Of a DNA stretch of 21,858 nt, positions 8,121-17,061 are shown piece after piece. This DNA is from Chara braunii (taxonomy: Eukaryota; Streptophyta; Charophyceae; Charales; Characeae), in contig BFEA01000144.1 of assembly GCA_003427395.1 (NCBI GenBank), positions 2,887,926 to 2,909,783 of the forward strand, read 5' to 3'. Made by a program: the position numbers and the translations under genes. Below the pieces are notes generated by a model that did no database searches, was not told the origin of the DNA, and saw nothing but the letters and a program-made list of their open reading frames with translations. Every line of letters starts with the position of its first letter. Position 1 is the stretch's first letter.

Positions 8121-8123
<3 letters not shown>
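7355..8123 (+). repeat. GTTCGG-family unit B, ~769 bp
   Basis: Second tandem copy, with the same order as unit A: GC-rich head (GTTGCCGGCATTCGGGACGG), a run of 30 A (7453-7482), the TTTACCAAATTTG segment, monomers B1 (from 7651) and B2 (from 7853), then a GC-rich tail. A1 to B1 is 750 bases and A2 to B2 is 748, so the order and spacing are kept. The end near 8112-8123 reads GGCAACCCTGTA, roughly the inverse of the TAGGGTTG start of unit A, which suggests short terminal inverted repeats. Confidence 0.75.
8022..8049. repeat. Hairpin in unit B, counterpart of 7249-7278
   Basis: GGGTCCGAAC (8022-8031) pairs with GTTCGGGCCC (8040-8049) over an 8-base loop. The one non-Watson-Crick position (8025/8046) is a G-U pair in a plus-strand RNA. 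The loop sequence differs completely from unit A. Confidence 0.75.

Positions 8124-8188
<65 letters not shown>
8124..8188. repeat. (TA)n microsatellite, about 65 bp
   Basis: Uninterrupted TA dinucleotides directly after unit B. Frames through it encode only Tyr-Ile alternation and are not genes. Confidence 0.98.
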
Positions 8189-8191
<3 letters not shown>

Positions 8192-8287
8192 TCGGTGAAA
8201 CTCCGACGAAACAGTTTGTCACAGCCCCTCGTTTGTTGTCCTCTTCTCCCTCTCTGCCTACGGTTTACCGGGCAGTTCTATTTGACG

Positions 8288-8306
8288 ATATATATATATA
8301 TATATA
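8288..8306. repeat. (TA)n microsatellite, about 19 bp
   Basis: A short TA run bordering the inverted fragment of the GTTCGG family. Confidence 0.9.
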
Positions 8307-8425
8307 CAAAATTTGGTAAAGAATTTCGATGTGACCCTGAGGCAAAAGTTGGTCAGTTTATTTTTCTTCACAACACAGTTTTTTTTCAGATTTTTTGGAT
8401 TTTTTTTTCTTTGTCTTTTTTTTTT
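8307..8425 (-). repeat. Inverted partial copy (C) of the GTTCGG-family unit
   Basis: Read on the minus strand, this segment goes from an A-rich run (complement of 8401-8425) through AATCCAAAAAAT, AGAAAAATAAACTGACC and TTTGCCTCAG to ATTCTTTACCAAATTTTG. That matches, in order, the segments after the poly-A of unit A (6735-6830) and unit B (7483-7573). The GC-rich head and the monomers are missing. It lies next to a (TA)n tract like the full units. Confidence 0.65.
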
Positions 8426-8450
8426 ACCTTCCCCTTGTCCAGTCACGGCG

Positions 8451-8486
8451 GGGCCGCCTGGGAAAACAGGGTGACCTAGGCGGCCC
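8451..8486. repeat. 12-bp GC-rich hairpin
   Basis: GGGCCGCCTGGG (8451-8462) pairs with CCTAGGCGGCCC (8475-8486) over a 12-base loop. The single non-canonical pair is G-U on the plus strand. Confidence 0.8.
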
Positions 8487-8872
8487 GGCTGGTAGTTTAG
8501 AAAAATTCACTGTTAAAAAAATATAAAATTCCCTCTCCCCTCCCCTTCATGGTTGTTACTATTTTTTGATTAGGTTGCCGCTACATCACCGTACACCCCC
8601 TAAATCGGCTTGGAGTTTTCTTAGGGTTTTCAAGGTTTAGAGTTATCTTAACCTTCTACCCCCCCCCTTTTGTTTCGTCTCCTCCAGTCGTACAACCTGG
8701 ACCCGAACGGATCGTTTCCCTTCGACTCGCTTCGTGCCACCCTCTTACACGCGACCCGCTGGTCACGGAGCGAGCCGACTCACAACTACCCACTCCGCTC
8801 CCGCGGTTCCCTCCATCTTATTGGTGGATCCCTTTCCACACATAGCAACCACCTCTTTCCCCACCTCCCACC
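8487..8872 (+). other. Untranslated leader ahead of the Gag remnant
   Basis: C/T-rich sequence including a run of nine C near 8660 leads into the ATG at 8873. It presumably belongs to the same retrotransposon. I see no primer-binding site of the initiator-Met type here and no clear LTR end. Confidence 0.35.
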
Positions 8873-9172
8873 ATGTCTACTCCCATACCCCCACGGCACA
8901 CAGACGGACATATGTCCGAGGAGATTGTTGGGGCACCATCCTCCTCTCAGGTGCCCATTCAGCCAATGGTCCTCGGTAAGGCCCCTACATACGTTGAGAC
9001 CGTCCTCGCAACCCTCGCACTTATGCAAGCGCGATTTGATGTGATTGCACCCATGCAAGCTCAACTAAATGCGCTCGCGTTTGACATCCACCACCTCAAC
9101 GGTTCTCCTCATCGCTCCTCCCAACGTTATCGCACTCCATCCCCTCCCGACTCTCAGTCTGGTTCCTCATGA
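8873..9172 (+). pseudogene. Retrotransposon Gag N-terminal fragment
   Basis: A 99-codon plus-strand frame opens at an ATG in good eukaryotic context (CCCACCATGT). The product begins MSTPIPPRH and has an acidic/proline start, a predicted helix around residues 40-72 with Met/Gln/Ala spacing (ALMQARFDVIAPMQAQLNAL), and a Ser/Pro/Arg-rich end (YRTPSPPDSQSGSS). This layout is usual for the start of plant LTR-retrotransposon Gag, where the helix often forms a coiled coil. It stops at 9170-9172, and downstream Gag-like sequence lies in other frames. That it is a Gag start is inferred from layout and from the downstream core; no catalytic domain is present to confirm it. Confidence 0.5.
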
Positions 9173-9795
9173 CTCCAGATACGGAGACGTGGTGGCGCCC
9201 ATCTTCTCTGCGGGTTAGGTCAATCACTCACCCTTAGCAGTGGTGAGTGTTGTTGCCGCTCAGACCACCCCGTCCGTTGCGATACCTTTATTGGTGCCCG
9301 CCACCCTTGCCGCTTCGACCATTGTCGTAGGTGTTGCCATCAAGATACCGGTATCTGCCCATGCAGGCTCATATGTTGCTTCCCAACTTTTTTCACCGGT
9401 CGCAAGTATTACAGTCCGACGCTCCACCTGCTCCTCCTATCTCCTCTCTCCCACCTAAGGGCACCTTTCATTTCGTGAATCCTCTCCCCGCTAGGGTACC
9501 CTCTCCAACTCCTCCACCTGTGACCCCTCACACCAGTGAGTCGCTACTTTGTATGTCATCCTGATGCAGATCCAGGCACAGATAGTACTCACTCTGCTAC
9601 AACCTCATCCTTCACAGGCTGATCACCCTTCGTCGTCCCCCGTCCACTTCGGTCTTGCAGACCGGCTTCCCTCGACTTGCTTCTCCGCCTGTACCCTCCT
9701 ACCTTGCCACTCCATCACAGGTTGTTGCCTCCACCTCTATTGGACCTTTCGTCAACAGCTAGGGCCCACAACCCGCTTTCACTTCCACCCCTGCA
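9173..9795 (+). pseudogene. Decayed proline/serine-rich Gag linker
   Basis: The plus strand is C-rich, with Pro/Ser/Thr-rich stretches open in all three frames in turn (for example 9331-9564 and 9549-9860), broken by stops. Low-complexity proline-rich sequence between Gag start and core is common in such elements. No conserved motif can be placed, so the assignment rests on position between the two Gag-like segments. Confidence 0.35.
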
Positions 9796-10436
9796 TTGAA
9801 CCCGACTTCTGCCACCGCAATGCAGGCATCTCAGCCTCTCTCCCCTCGTCGTCAGCGTAGCGCCCCCCCCCTTGTGTGCCTGTTGGATTTACTTAACTTC
9901 GATGACACACTTCATGTGTCGCATTGGTTGCAGGCAGCCACGCGCACATTGACGTTGACAACCGCTAGTCAGAAGTTATGGTGCATCATGCTCACATCTA
10001 AATTGTGAGGCGGCCCTTTCACTACGTGAGAAAGTTATTATACCCAGGTCATCGCATCCGCACAGGTGAGGCTCCCACTTTCGTGGACTTCGCAGCCTCT
10101 ACTCTTAACCATAGTGGCGCTCGACACAATGTGACCGACGCCTTAAATCGGATCACCCAGACTCGATGGGCCGGATCCCCCGCACCTGCACATATGAAGC
10201 GTCGCATCCGGGTGTTTCAAGACGCCCACCTTATTTGCAATGAGACATTCTTGTCGGAGGTCACTCTCACCAACCGGTTTCTCGTTAGTCTCCTGACTGA
10301 TTACCTCGTCGAGCTCCAGCACAGAGCAGGCCTATGAGGCTGCTCGGCAGTACCAGAAGATGCGAAGTCGCTTCTTCGATGCCACGTCCTCTTTGTGGTC
10401 TGCCGCCACCACCTCGTCACACGACACCACTTGAGG
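9796..10436 (+). pseudogene. Retrotransposon Gag core (Retrotrans_gag-like), frame-shifted
   Basis: Three overlapping pieces in different frames follow the order of the retrotransposon Gag core. Piece 1 (frame of 9796, to about 10008) has VSHWLQAATRTLTL and LWCIMLTSKL, like the family's 'V..W+..+...' and 'A..+L.G' segments. Piece 2 (frame of 10005, to 10337) has TFVDFAASTL, then DALNRITQT, GSPAPAHMKR and TNRFLVSLLTDYLVELQ, matching 'W..F...L', 'L..L.Q', 'S...Y...F' and 'F+.GL....+..+'. Piece 3 (frame of 10327) has QAYEAARQYQKMRSRFF, like the helix after the core. Piece 2 has no ATG at its apparent start. Stops and frame changes mean no functional product. Ty3/gypsy-like origin is more likely than copia, but no Pol domain is present to settle it. 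Confidence 0.55.
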
Positions 10437-10790
10437 TCGTTCCTCTTTCGCTAGCCGCTTTTGCCACCTAGCTCAGCCTGAGGTGCCATTCTCTCGGTGC
10501 TATAATTCCCTTGAGTATGATGACAACGCCACGATGGAGGTCGACCCTACCCTAGGGGACACCCCTTAGGACCTCGAACTTCATGATATAATCCAGTACC
10601 GCTTGGATGACAAAACTGTCTCGATGGCCAACTGTTTGCGGATGACCATGTCCGCCACTGGTCGTGCTCACAGAAGGTCCGCACAAGCTGGCGCCCTCAT
10701 ATTCGTTGTTCCTCAGGTGAATCTCCCGCAGGCCCGGGGTTTTGTCTCTTCTCGCGGAGCCCTATCCCCTAATGAGACCGGTTTAAGTTA
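10437..10790 (+). pseudogene. Decayed Gag C-terminal region
   Basis: In-frame segments such as QPEVPFSRCYN (about 10475-10510) and YDDNATMEVDP follow the Gag core. The first is faintly like a worn CCHC zinc knuckle, but the Cys/His spacing is not intact and I treat this as a guess. Stops at about 10432 and 10567 break the frame. GC-rich, coding-like composition ends abruptly near 10785, where AT-rich DNA begins. No protease, reverse transcriptase or integrase follows, so the element is truncated here. Confidence 0.35.
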
Positions 10791-11353
10791 AAAAATAAAA
10801 AAAACTATGTAAATATTTGTTTTTCTCTCATGAGATTAATAATTCGCCTCGGTTCAGTTACCTGCTTCCACGATTGCTTCAAAGGGTCAGGTTTACGCTT
10901 CTCGCCCTACATCATAAGTCAACCTATATATGTATCTGAGGTAATAGGCTAGTGGTATATATATGGATATAATGCAAGTAAGTAGTTACTCAAATTTCAC
11001 ATATACGACTTGTCCACTAAACTTTCACACGTTTAATCAATATCAACCGGTCGTCCAATGCTCTCAACACATACGCACAAGGATAATCAATCAAACGTGA
11101 TTCACTAACTAAGTCGATAATTTGTCTCATCTTTTGTCATGTCTTTCGCACCACAAAAAGTATCATACTGAAATTTCCTAACTTAACCTGTTGTCAAATC
11201 CTCTCATACCCAACGTCGATCAAGATTTTAAAACTTTGTCTAGCGCACGAGGTTACAACAGGTTTTTACCGACAAGTTTTTTTTTTTTGGGTAAACTGTC
11301 GCATTGGTTTAATAATTATTTCTTGGGGTAACTTCGGCGCACTCATGAAAACT
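10791..11353. other. AT-rich region, no gene seen
   Basis: No open frame longer than a few tens of codons and no recognisable motif. The change of composition at about 10785-10795 may mark the truncation point of the retrotransposon. Confidence 0.5.
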
Positions 11354-11479
11354 GTTTGTAATTGCACTTCAGGCAATCTCGTGAATACAACACACCCCCA
11401 TGCGACCCCACCGGACCCTAAACGTAGGTCATATATATTCAACATTACCGGTCATTTTGCCTGAAGTGCAATTACAAAC
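11354..11479. repeat. Perfect 23-bp inverted repeat with 80-base spacer
   Basis: The left arm 11354-11376 (starting GTTTGTAATTGCAC) and right arm 11457-11479 are exact reverse complements. Pairing stops abruptly at both ends. The spacer is complex sequence rather than simple repeat. Candidate explanations are a small foldback element, a hairpin RNA precursor or a local inverted duplication. Confidence 0.9.
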
Positions 11480-12055
11480 TCAAACCCTGACTGTGTCATA
11501 GTTTGCTCTTATTTCTTCAACTATTTTATGCCATTGATTAAGAACCTCATAACACTGCTTAAATGTCGTATGCGACCTCGGAACCTACAAAGTGTCGCAC
11601 TCTCATGGATATCGAGTAATGTATTATCATGATGATAAACTATAAAGTTTTGCATGTTTGAATGTCATTGTGCCTCTTACGCTCCGCTTAGTAGATATAA
11701 ATGAATTCTTGTAAGTCGATAATAACTATCTGTACGTGAAATAAGTTTGGGACAAAACGTGGTGACAAGAAAGTCGAAGGTCATAAGTGTGTAAATCTGA
11801 CATACAAAGTATATATAATGTGCAAATCAATTAGGGAGGTAAGTGCACATGAGAACTAATTCATTTTCATGTTAGTCTTATGCATTTTACTCCGCATATC
11901 CTTGTTCCACAGCGAATGAGGAATCCTGCCGACTGATTTTTTTTATGATATCGCAAGTAAAACCCGTTGTATATGGATCCGAAGCTCATCAGGGATACAC
12001 ATATATAGGAATTGTGACATGTGTTTCACGAAACTGTATCTTAACATAGAATAAA
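11480..12055. other. AT-rich region, no gene seen
   Basis: No coding frame, RNA gene or repeat recognised. Confidence 0.5.
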
Positions 12056-12415
12056 CATTTCGTTAAAATTCACATTGTTTTACTATTTTAACGAAATTGA
12101 TCTAAAAAAAAAACACAATATTTCTTTGCATTTTTTTGTGCCGACCACATTAGACCATTGATGGTCGGGCGTCCCCAGGACGCCGGACCACCTGATCTCC
12201 CTTTTTTTTTTTTTTTCATTTTTTTTTTACCATTGGATGTATTTTGATTGTTTTTACGTCGAGATACATCAGATGGTCCAGAGTACCCATGACGTCGGAC
12301 CATCAATGGTCCAATGTCATGGCCACAAAAACTTGCAAAAGAAACACAGTTTTCTTGGATGCCCATCATGCCCAATTTCGTGAAAATAGTAAAACATGTC
12401 AATTTTAACGAAATG
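12056..12415. mobile_element. Foldback / MITE-like element, ~360 bp
   Basis: The left arm (12056 to about 12196) and right arm (about 12268-12415) are imperfect inverted copies of roughly 140 bases. Matching blocks include CATTTCGTTAAAATT at the ends, TTTTACTATTTT-ACGAAATT, TTTCTTT-GCA, an exact 14-base pair (12153-12166 with 12298-12311) and GGACCA-CTGAT nearest the centre. The centre is T-rich. No transposase frame is present. I found no clear target-site duplication, so ends and superfamily are uncertain; the 104-codon minus-strand frame across it is incidental. Confidence 0.8.
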
Positions 12416-13911
12416 CCCGTTATAGGGGGCGGTAAGAGGTGTAATTTTTGTACTCCACCGGAGCAATAATGTAAATATTGCTAATTGGTGTTGAACAATA
12501 TGAAGTTTAATTATCCATCGGCGTAACTCTGCAACAACACTGTTGTTCATGATTTAGTAAATTTGAACATAGTCCTCTTGTTTTGTATTTTAGTTATCAT
12601 TGCTCTATCGAGTTATTTCAAAATGTTTTCAAACAGATATTTACAAATCTCATCGATAACACAAATCTTCATGTCTAAATTATATATATAACGTGAAAGT
12701 AGATAATTATTGTATAAAATTGATGGTTATTAAGATAAACATTGTTGTATATTAATAAAATTTTTAATTTAAAAAGATGCACATTGTTATTAAATATAAT
12801 AATAGGTCTCATCGTTTCAATATGTAGTGTTTGTAAAATTAACTAGGAAGTATCTTGTGAATTTGTTGTTCGTTGAGCGAATGTGAATTTTATTCCCACG
12901 AAATAATCCCCCACACGATGCGGGTTCTTCAAGGGTTGTGCACAAAACCATCACATGAACTCCAAGCAAAGGAGCCACGCCGAGATGAGTGTCGCCATCA
13001 AAGCAGTATGAGACCTTTACTGAGCAAAATTTTATCGGGTCAAATGATGACCAATAAGACATGAAACTTCTAAAGTTATACATACAAAGCCCGTTCACAA
13101 ATATTACAATACTCCGAAGTTGTCTAATTTGTTACACAAGTTCAAAACTTGTACCATTGTTTCTTAGCCTTTTGTGAATAGACTGTCGTTTTTTTATTAT
13201 TTACTTTCACCCAATTCCGTAGCTGTCCATCCCTTTTATCAGACTCTCAATCAAATTGTTGCGCATATCGCTCCCCACGATGCTATTGCGAGTGTTTTTA
13301 TACTACTCCGTGTCGTTCAACTCGTACACTTATTGTTGGTTGAAGCGTTGAAGTCACCATGCGAAGTAAGTTAATAAGCCAATATGCAAATTGAAGCTTG
13401 TTTGGAGGACGTATAGTAGCAAACATCATACATTGTTTTCGGACAACAATGAAAATGTAAATTTCAAACCATTGTGAGAAATATTAGCCGAAACGGTTTC
13501 ACTTTTGTGCGCACAAATCACTGCATCATATTTATTTAAAAAATAGATTTTTTTAGACATCGAGGCACTATCATCTTCTATTGCACTTCAATCACTCCTT
13601 CGGATGTCCAAACCCATTTTGTTTTTCCTTCATCAATAGGTTGTCTGGTTTTATTAAATGAGTCTAATGACAACGAAGTAATGAAGTTATATATAGAAAG
13701 GATCGCTCACATGAGCAATAAGTCCAATATTGTTATGCTTCACAACAAATTTACCACGTTACGCTCCCATGTTAACTCATAACAAAACAATTCAGAATAT
13801 TTTTATTGAAACGCTTATAATAAAAATGCGTGCTTTCAACTAAATATGGAGCGACTTAATCATATGAATTTATACGTAAAATAAAAAAAAACGTTAACTA
13901 AAACAAACGAT
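12416..13911. other. AT-rich region, no gene recognised
   Basis: Short frames exist at 12817-13098 (-), 12873-13064 (+) and 13174-13374 (+, a hydrophobic 66-residue product). None contains a known motif, and openness of this length is expected by chance in this much sequence. Confidence 0.4.
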
Positions 13912-14154
13912 CTTTCAATATGACTTTGAACTACAACGAATCAAATTTAACAATTTTTACACTAAGTATACTAAGAACGAATTGGTTTATTCTGACTAAA
14001 GTGTAGAATAAAGTGTGCTATTTTTACTAAAGTGACTAAAAATATTTTGACCAAAGTGTAGAATAAACGAAACAAGCGAGCTTTCAATATGACTTTGAAC
14101 TACAACGAATCAAATTTAACAATTTCTACACTAAGTTTACTAAAAACAAATTGG
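13912..14154 (+). repeat. 74-bp direct repeat, 169-bp period
   Basis: Positions 13912-13985 and 14081-14154 align without gaps and differ at only a few bases (both begin CTTTCAATATGACTTTGAAC and end AATTGG). The spacer itself contains two copies of AC-AAAGTGTAGAATAAA. Confidence 0.9.
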
Positions 14155-15127
14155 AAGTGTTTCCTTCAACCTATAAATTATTAAACCTAATGCATTCGCA
14201 GATCGATTAACTCTTTTTGATTGGATCTGAGTCGATAAGAGTGTACTTGATAATTTCATACTTTTTCATAAAACAAAGTTGTTATAAAGAACGAGTAACA
14301 TTGAATGAATCAAAAATCGAATATTAATGTATTTTTTATTGTACGCTTCACTTTTTGTTTTTTATTCCATTTCACGTGTTTACGTATTAGGCAGGACGCT
14401 CACATTTCGCTTTCCTAGTTCACCAGACCTCAACCTGTAAGGAACAACAACGAGTTCATTAATGTTTTTTTTTTTTCCTTTTTCTTCATCACGATACAAA
14501 TTTATCAGTCAACCACTTACTTTTAAAGACAAGTTCACACAATAGTATACACACGGTTATGATGCACTAATCTAAATAAAGTACATCACATTTGAAAGAA
14601 ATTTCAACTCATCATAGAGGGACCTATGACTCGGTCGTTCAAACTTATTGCGAAGTTATCCTTTTACCACATATAGATAACACATGTTAAGTATAAGAGA
14701 TGTTTGTAGAACGTTGAATATTATCATAGATGCACGATGTTCAACAAATGTAGTAGGGAAAAACTTAATGGTGATATTTGTAACATAACAGTCTCTTACA
14801 CAATTCTCTTAGGTTCCCATTTCACTCTATAGACAATACTTTGCTCCACGGGTCCGCCCACCAAACGCAGGAAAACAATAAAAATCATTCTAAAAACTTT
14901 CAAGCTTTCAAGTTCATTCTAGAGTTTGTTTTCTTTTAAAAATAAAAACCAGATAGTCATTTTTCTCATTCATAAGTTTTTATTACCCAAACAAAACCTG
15001 ATATACCTCACATATCACAATTTTAGAATTATACCATTGAAGTCATGACCATAGCGGAATATTGTGTAAGAGTATCTTCCCTAGTTGAGCCTCGGTCAAT
15101 ATTCGTTCTCTTCCTGTGTAGCATCAC
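14155..15127. other. AT-rich region, no gene seen
   Basis: No substantial open frame, RNA gene or structured repeat recognised. It ends where a GC-rich GCTCGG/CCGAAC cluster starts. Confidence 0.45.
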
Positions 15128-15201
15128 GCTCGGGCTCGGTGACCGAACCCGAACGCTCGGTACCGAGCCCGAACGTGGCCCAAAATAGACCGAGCCCGAG
15201 C
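15128..15201. repeat. GCTCGG-family inverted repeat with internal palindrome
   Basis: GCTCGGGCTCGGT at 15128-15140 is inverted perfectly at 15189-15201. Inside lies the perfect 14-bp palindrome GCTCGGTACCGAGC (15155-15168) and two CCCGAACG words. It shares the CCGAACG vocabulary of the 6.6-8.1 kb units but not their body. Confidence 0.85.
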
Positions 15202-15249
15202 ATTTTTATTTTTTTTAGCTTTTTATTTATTTTTTTATATATATAGGGG

Positions 15250-15286
15250 TTAGGGGGCCCTGGACGACATCAGTCATCACTCCTAA

Positions 15287-15331
<45 letters not shown>

Positions 15332-15420
15332 ATACACACACACACCCAGACACCCCATAGACACCCCACACATACCCCACACACCACATACACATGAGGA
15401 CGCACTCGACAACCCCCTAA
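15250..15420. repeat. (CA)n-rich tract bounded by an 8-bp inverted pair
   Basis: Twenty AC dinucleotides lie at 15291-15330, with further CA-rich sequence to about 15395. TTAGGGGG at 15250-15257 and CCCCCTAA at 15413-15420 are inverse copies flanking it. A (TA)n tract lies just upstream (15237-15244). Frames here only repeat Cys-Val and are not genes. Confidence 0.85.
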
Positions 15421-15449
15421 TTTGTGCTTGGCTGAACATGTTCGGTTTG

Positions 15450-15463
15450 CGCTCGGCCGAGCG
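15450..15463. repeat. Perfect 14-bp palindrome CGCTCGGCCGAGCG
   Basis: This self-complementary GC-rich site lies 30 bases past the CA tract and is followed by a CCGAACACG word. It may be the downstream counterpart of the palindrome at 15155-15168, giving a structure in which GC-rich foldbacks flank the CA tract. Confidence 0.85.
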
Positions 15464-15944
15464 TCCGAACACGTTGACATTTGCGTTATTTATCAATAGA
15501 AAGATCTTTATTCGTTGATCTAAGGACTAACATTGACATTGCATAATTGTAATTAGGTATTGAGGACTGATGAATATAGTTAATCATTCATTTACGTTCA
15601 TTAAATATATTAAACTTATGAAATTTAGTGAGCGTGTACATTTTAAATGAGCATCAATGTGTAGAGACAAAATAATTTTAAAGTTCACTGATAAATGTAA
15701 TGTGTCTAAATTTTATATAATCAGGGAAGAGAGCTAAGGGGAGGGGAGGCGAGAGACAGTGGATGCAAGGTTCAATTTTGACCTACATGAACGATGTAAA
15801 CTCTGACCAGAAGTAGCAGGTGATATCCTGTTGAACATCCTTCGAACTTACAGTACAGGATAGTTTTCGTTTTTCTAAATAACACATAGCCAATCATAAT
15901 CATATATATAGAGTTAGGCTTAATACACGATAAAAAAATATAAA
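15464..15944. other. AT-rich region, no gene seen
   Basis: No coding frame recognised. A purine-rich stretch at 15724-15765 (GGGGAGGGGAGGCGAGAG) resembles purine-rich patches at 16563-16610 and at the start of the tandem copies at 16696 and 17062. Confidence 0.4.
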
Positions 15945-16536
15945 GGTCAGTAGGTGCTTACATGTATTTTTGGAATCAACGTGTTTAAGCACAAAGTGTA
16001 TCAAAAGAAAAAATTCAAAAAATTAAATAATCATTTTATAGTAAATTTTCATTCTTAATTTCAATTTTTCATTCCATCTTAAAAAATATCATTCAAATTT
16101 CAAAAAATTTCGTCTTACTTGCAAACTTTCCTTCCAAGAATGGGGTATCCCTTCTTATTTGAACTTCGTGCTAGAGATGAAATTAAAGTTTGGATGAGTT
16201 CATGAAATATTTTAATTGGACTGTCATTTTAAGTAAGGATGTTCAATCATAATAGAGGTTAATCCAATATAAATTAGAAGATATTTCTTGTAGTAGAATG
16301 AAAGTTTAATTAAAAAATTTCATAAACTCGTCCAGACTTAAATTCCATCTTGAACAAATAGATGTAGTTCGAAGGGAAAACTCGTACTAAGACGAGAATT
16401 TATCAAATAAAACTGAAAATTTAAGAATTCGTCGAACTTTGGAATGATAATTTATAAACATGAAGGATTTTTTTTTTTAATATGTTTTCAACTATTATTT
16501 CTCATAGAAATTTTTCTGTTGATGGACCTACTGACC
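15945..16536. mobile_element. Foldback / MITE-like element, ~590 bp
   Basis: GGTCAGTAGGT at 15945-15955 is inverted exactly at 16526-16536. Inside, 16179-16217 and 16309-16346 form a ~38-bp inverted pair with a few mismatches and one gap, and further blocks also pair (CGTCTTAC-TGC near 16112 with GTACTAAGACG near 16384; CCCTTC near 16149 with GAAGGG near 16371). Terminal and internal arms share one centre near 16250, as in a long worn hairpin. No transposase is present. Confidence 0.6.
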
Positions 16537-16617
16537 CATCCAATATTACTTAACTCAAGATGAGAAAAGGGGGTAGAGAGAGGGTAGAGAAGGATGAGGG
16601 GGGGCAAAGTGAAGCAT

Positions 16618-16677
16618 AGGTAAGTAGATGCCTACATGTATTCTTGAAATTGATATATTTGAGTACAAAATGTACGA
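16618..16677 (+). repeat. Direct repeat of the 15945-16005 segment
   Basis: AGGTAAGTAGATGCCTACAT and following bases align to AGGTCAGTAGGTGCTTACAT at 15944 over about 60 bases, including ACATGTATT-TTG-AAT and a GTACAAA-TGTA-like end. The end segment of the foldback is therefore present again outside it. Confidence 0.6.
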
Positions 16678-16695
16678 ATTGAATTACCAATCAAT

Positions 16696-17056
16696 TATTA
16701 AAGAGAGGGTTGGGAGGATAAGGACGAGAAAGTGATACAATGGGGTAGGCTATTACATGTTGAAACTAGTTGAAACATGTTATAATGAGTTAATAAACAT
16801 TTAAAAGTTTCCCAAGAAAATGTGTTAATAAACCTTTCAAAATTTCCCTAAATCATTTTAAGGTTACTGAAAATTGTTTGTAACCACATGAAATCATGTT
16901 TTTTTGTTTATCAACGATTATGAAATATTATAAATCTGTCCGTCTCACATGCATTTTTTTTGTCGCCTTAGTCACTTTCTTTCTGTAAATTCACAAAACC
17001 ACTCGTAGTTTACTCTCGTGATTTTCTTCGGGGCAGCGAAATAAACACATGTTAAG
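16696..17056 (+). repeat. Tandem ~350-bp repeat, copy 1
   Basis: Copy 1 starts TTAAAGAGAGGG, contains GTGATACAATGGGGTAG, GTTTGTAACCACATGAAATCA, CCGTCTC and CACTCGTA-TTTACTCTCGTG, and ends AACACATGTTAAG. It carries a short extra segment around 16791-16826 that copy 2 lacks. No coding frame is conserved between the copies. Confidence 0.85.
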
Positions 17057-17061
17057 AAAAT

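Noticed and set aside
7855-8222. Frames with long Tyr-Ile alternation
   Set aside because: Direct translation of the (TA)n microsatellite.
15227-15496. Cys-Val-rich minus-strand frame
   Set aside because: Translation of the (CA)n microsatellite.
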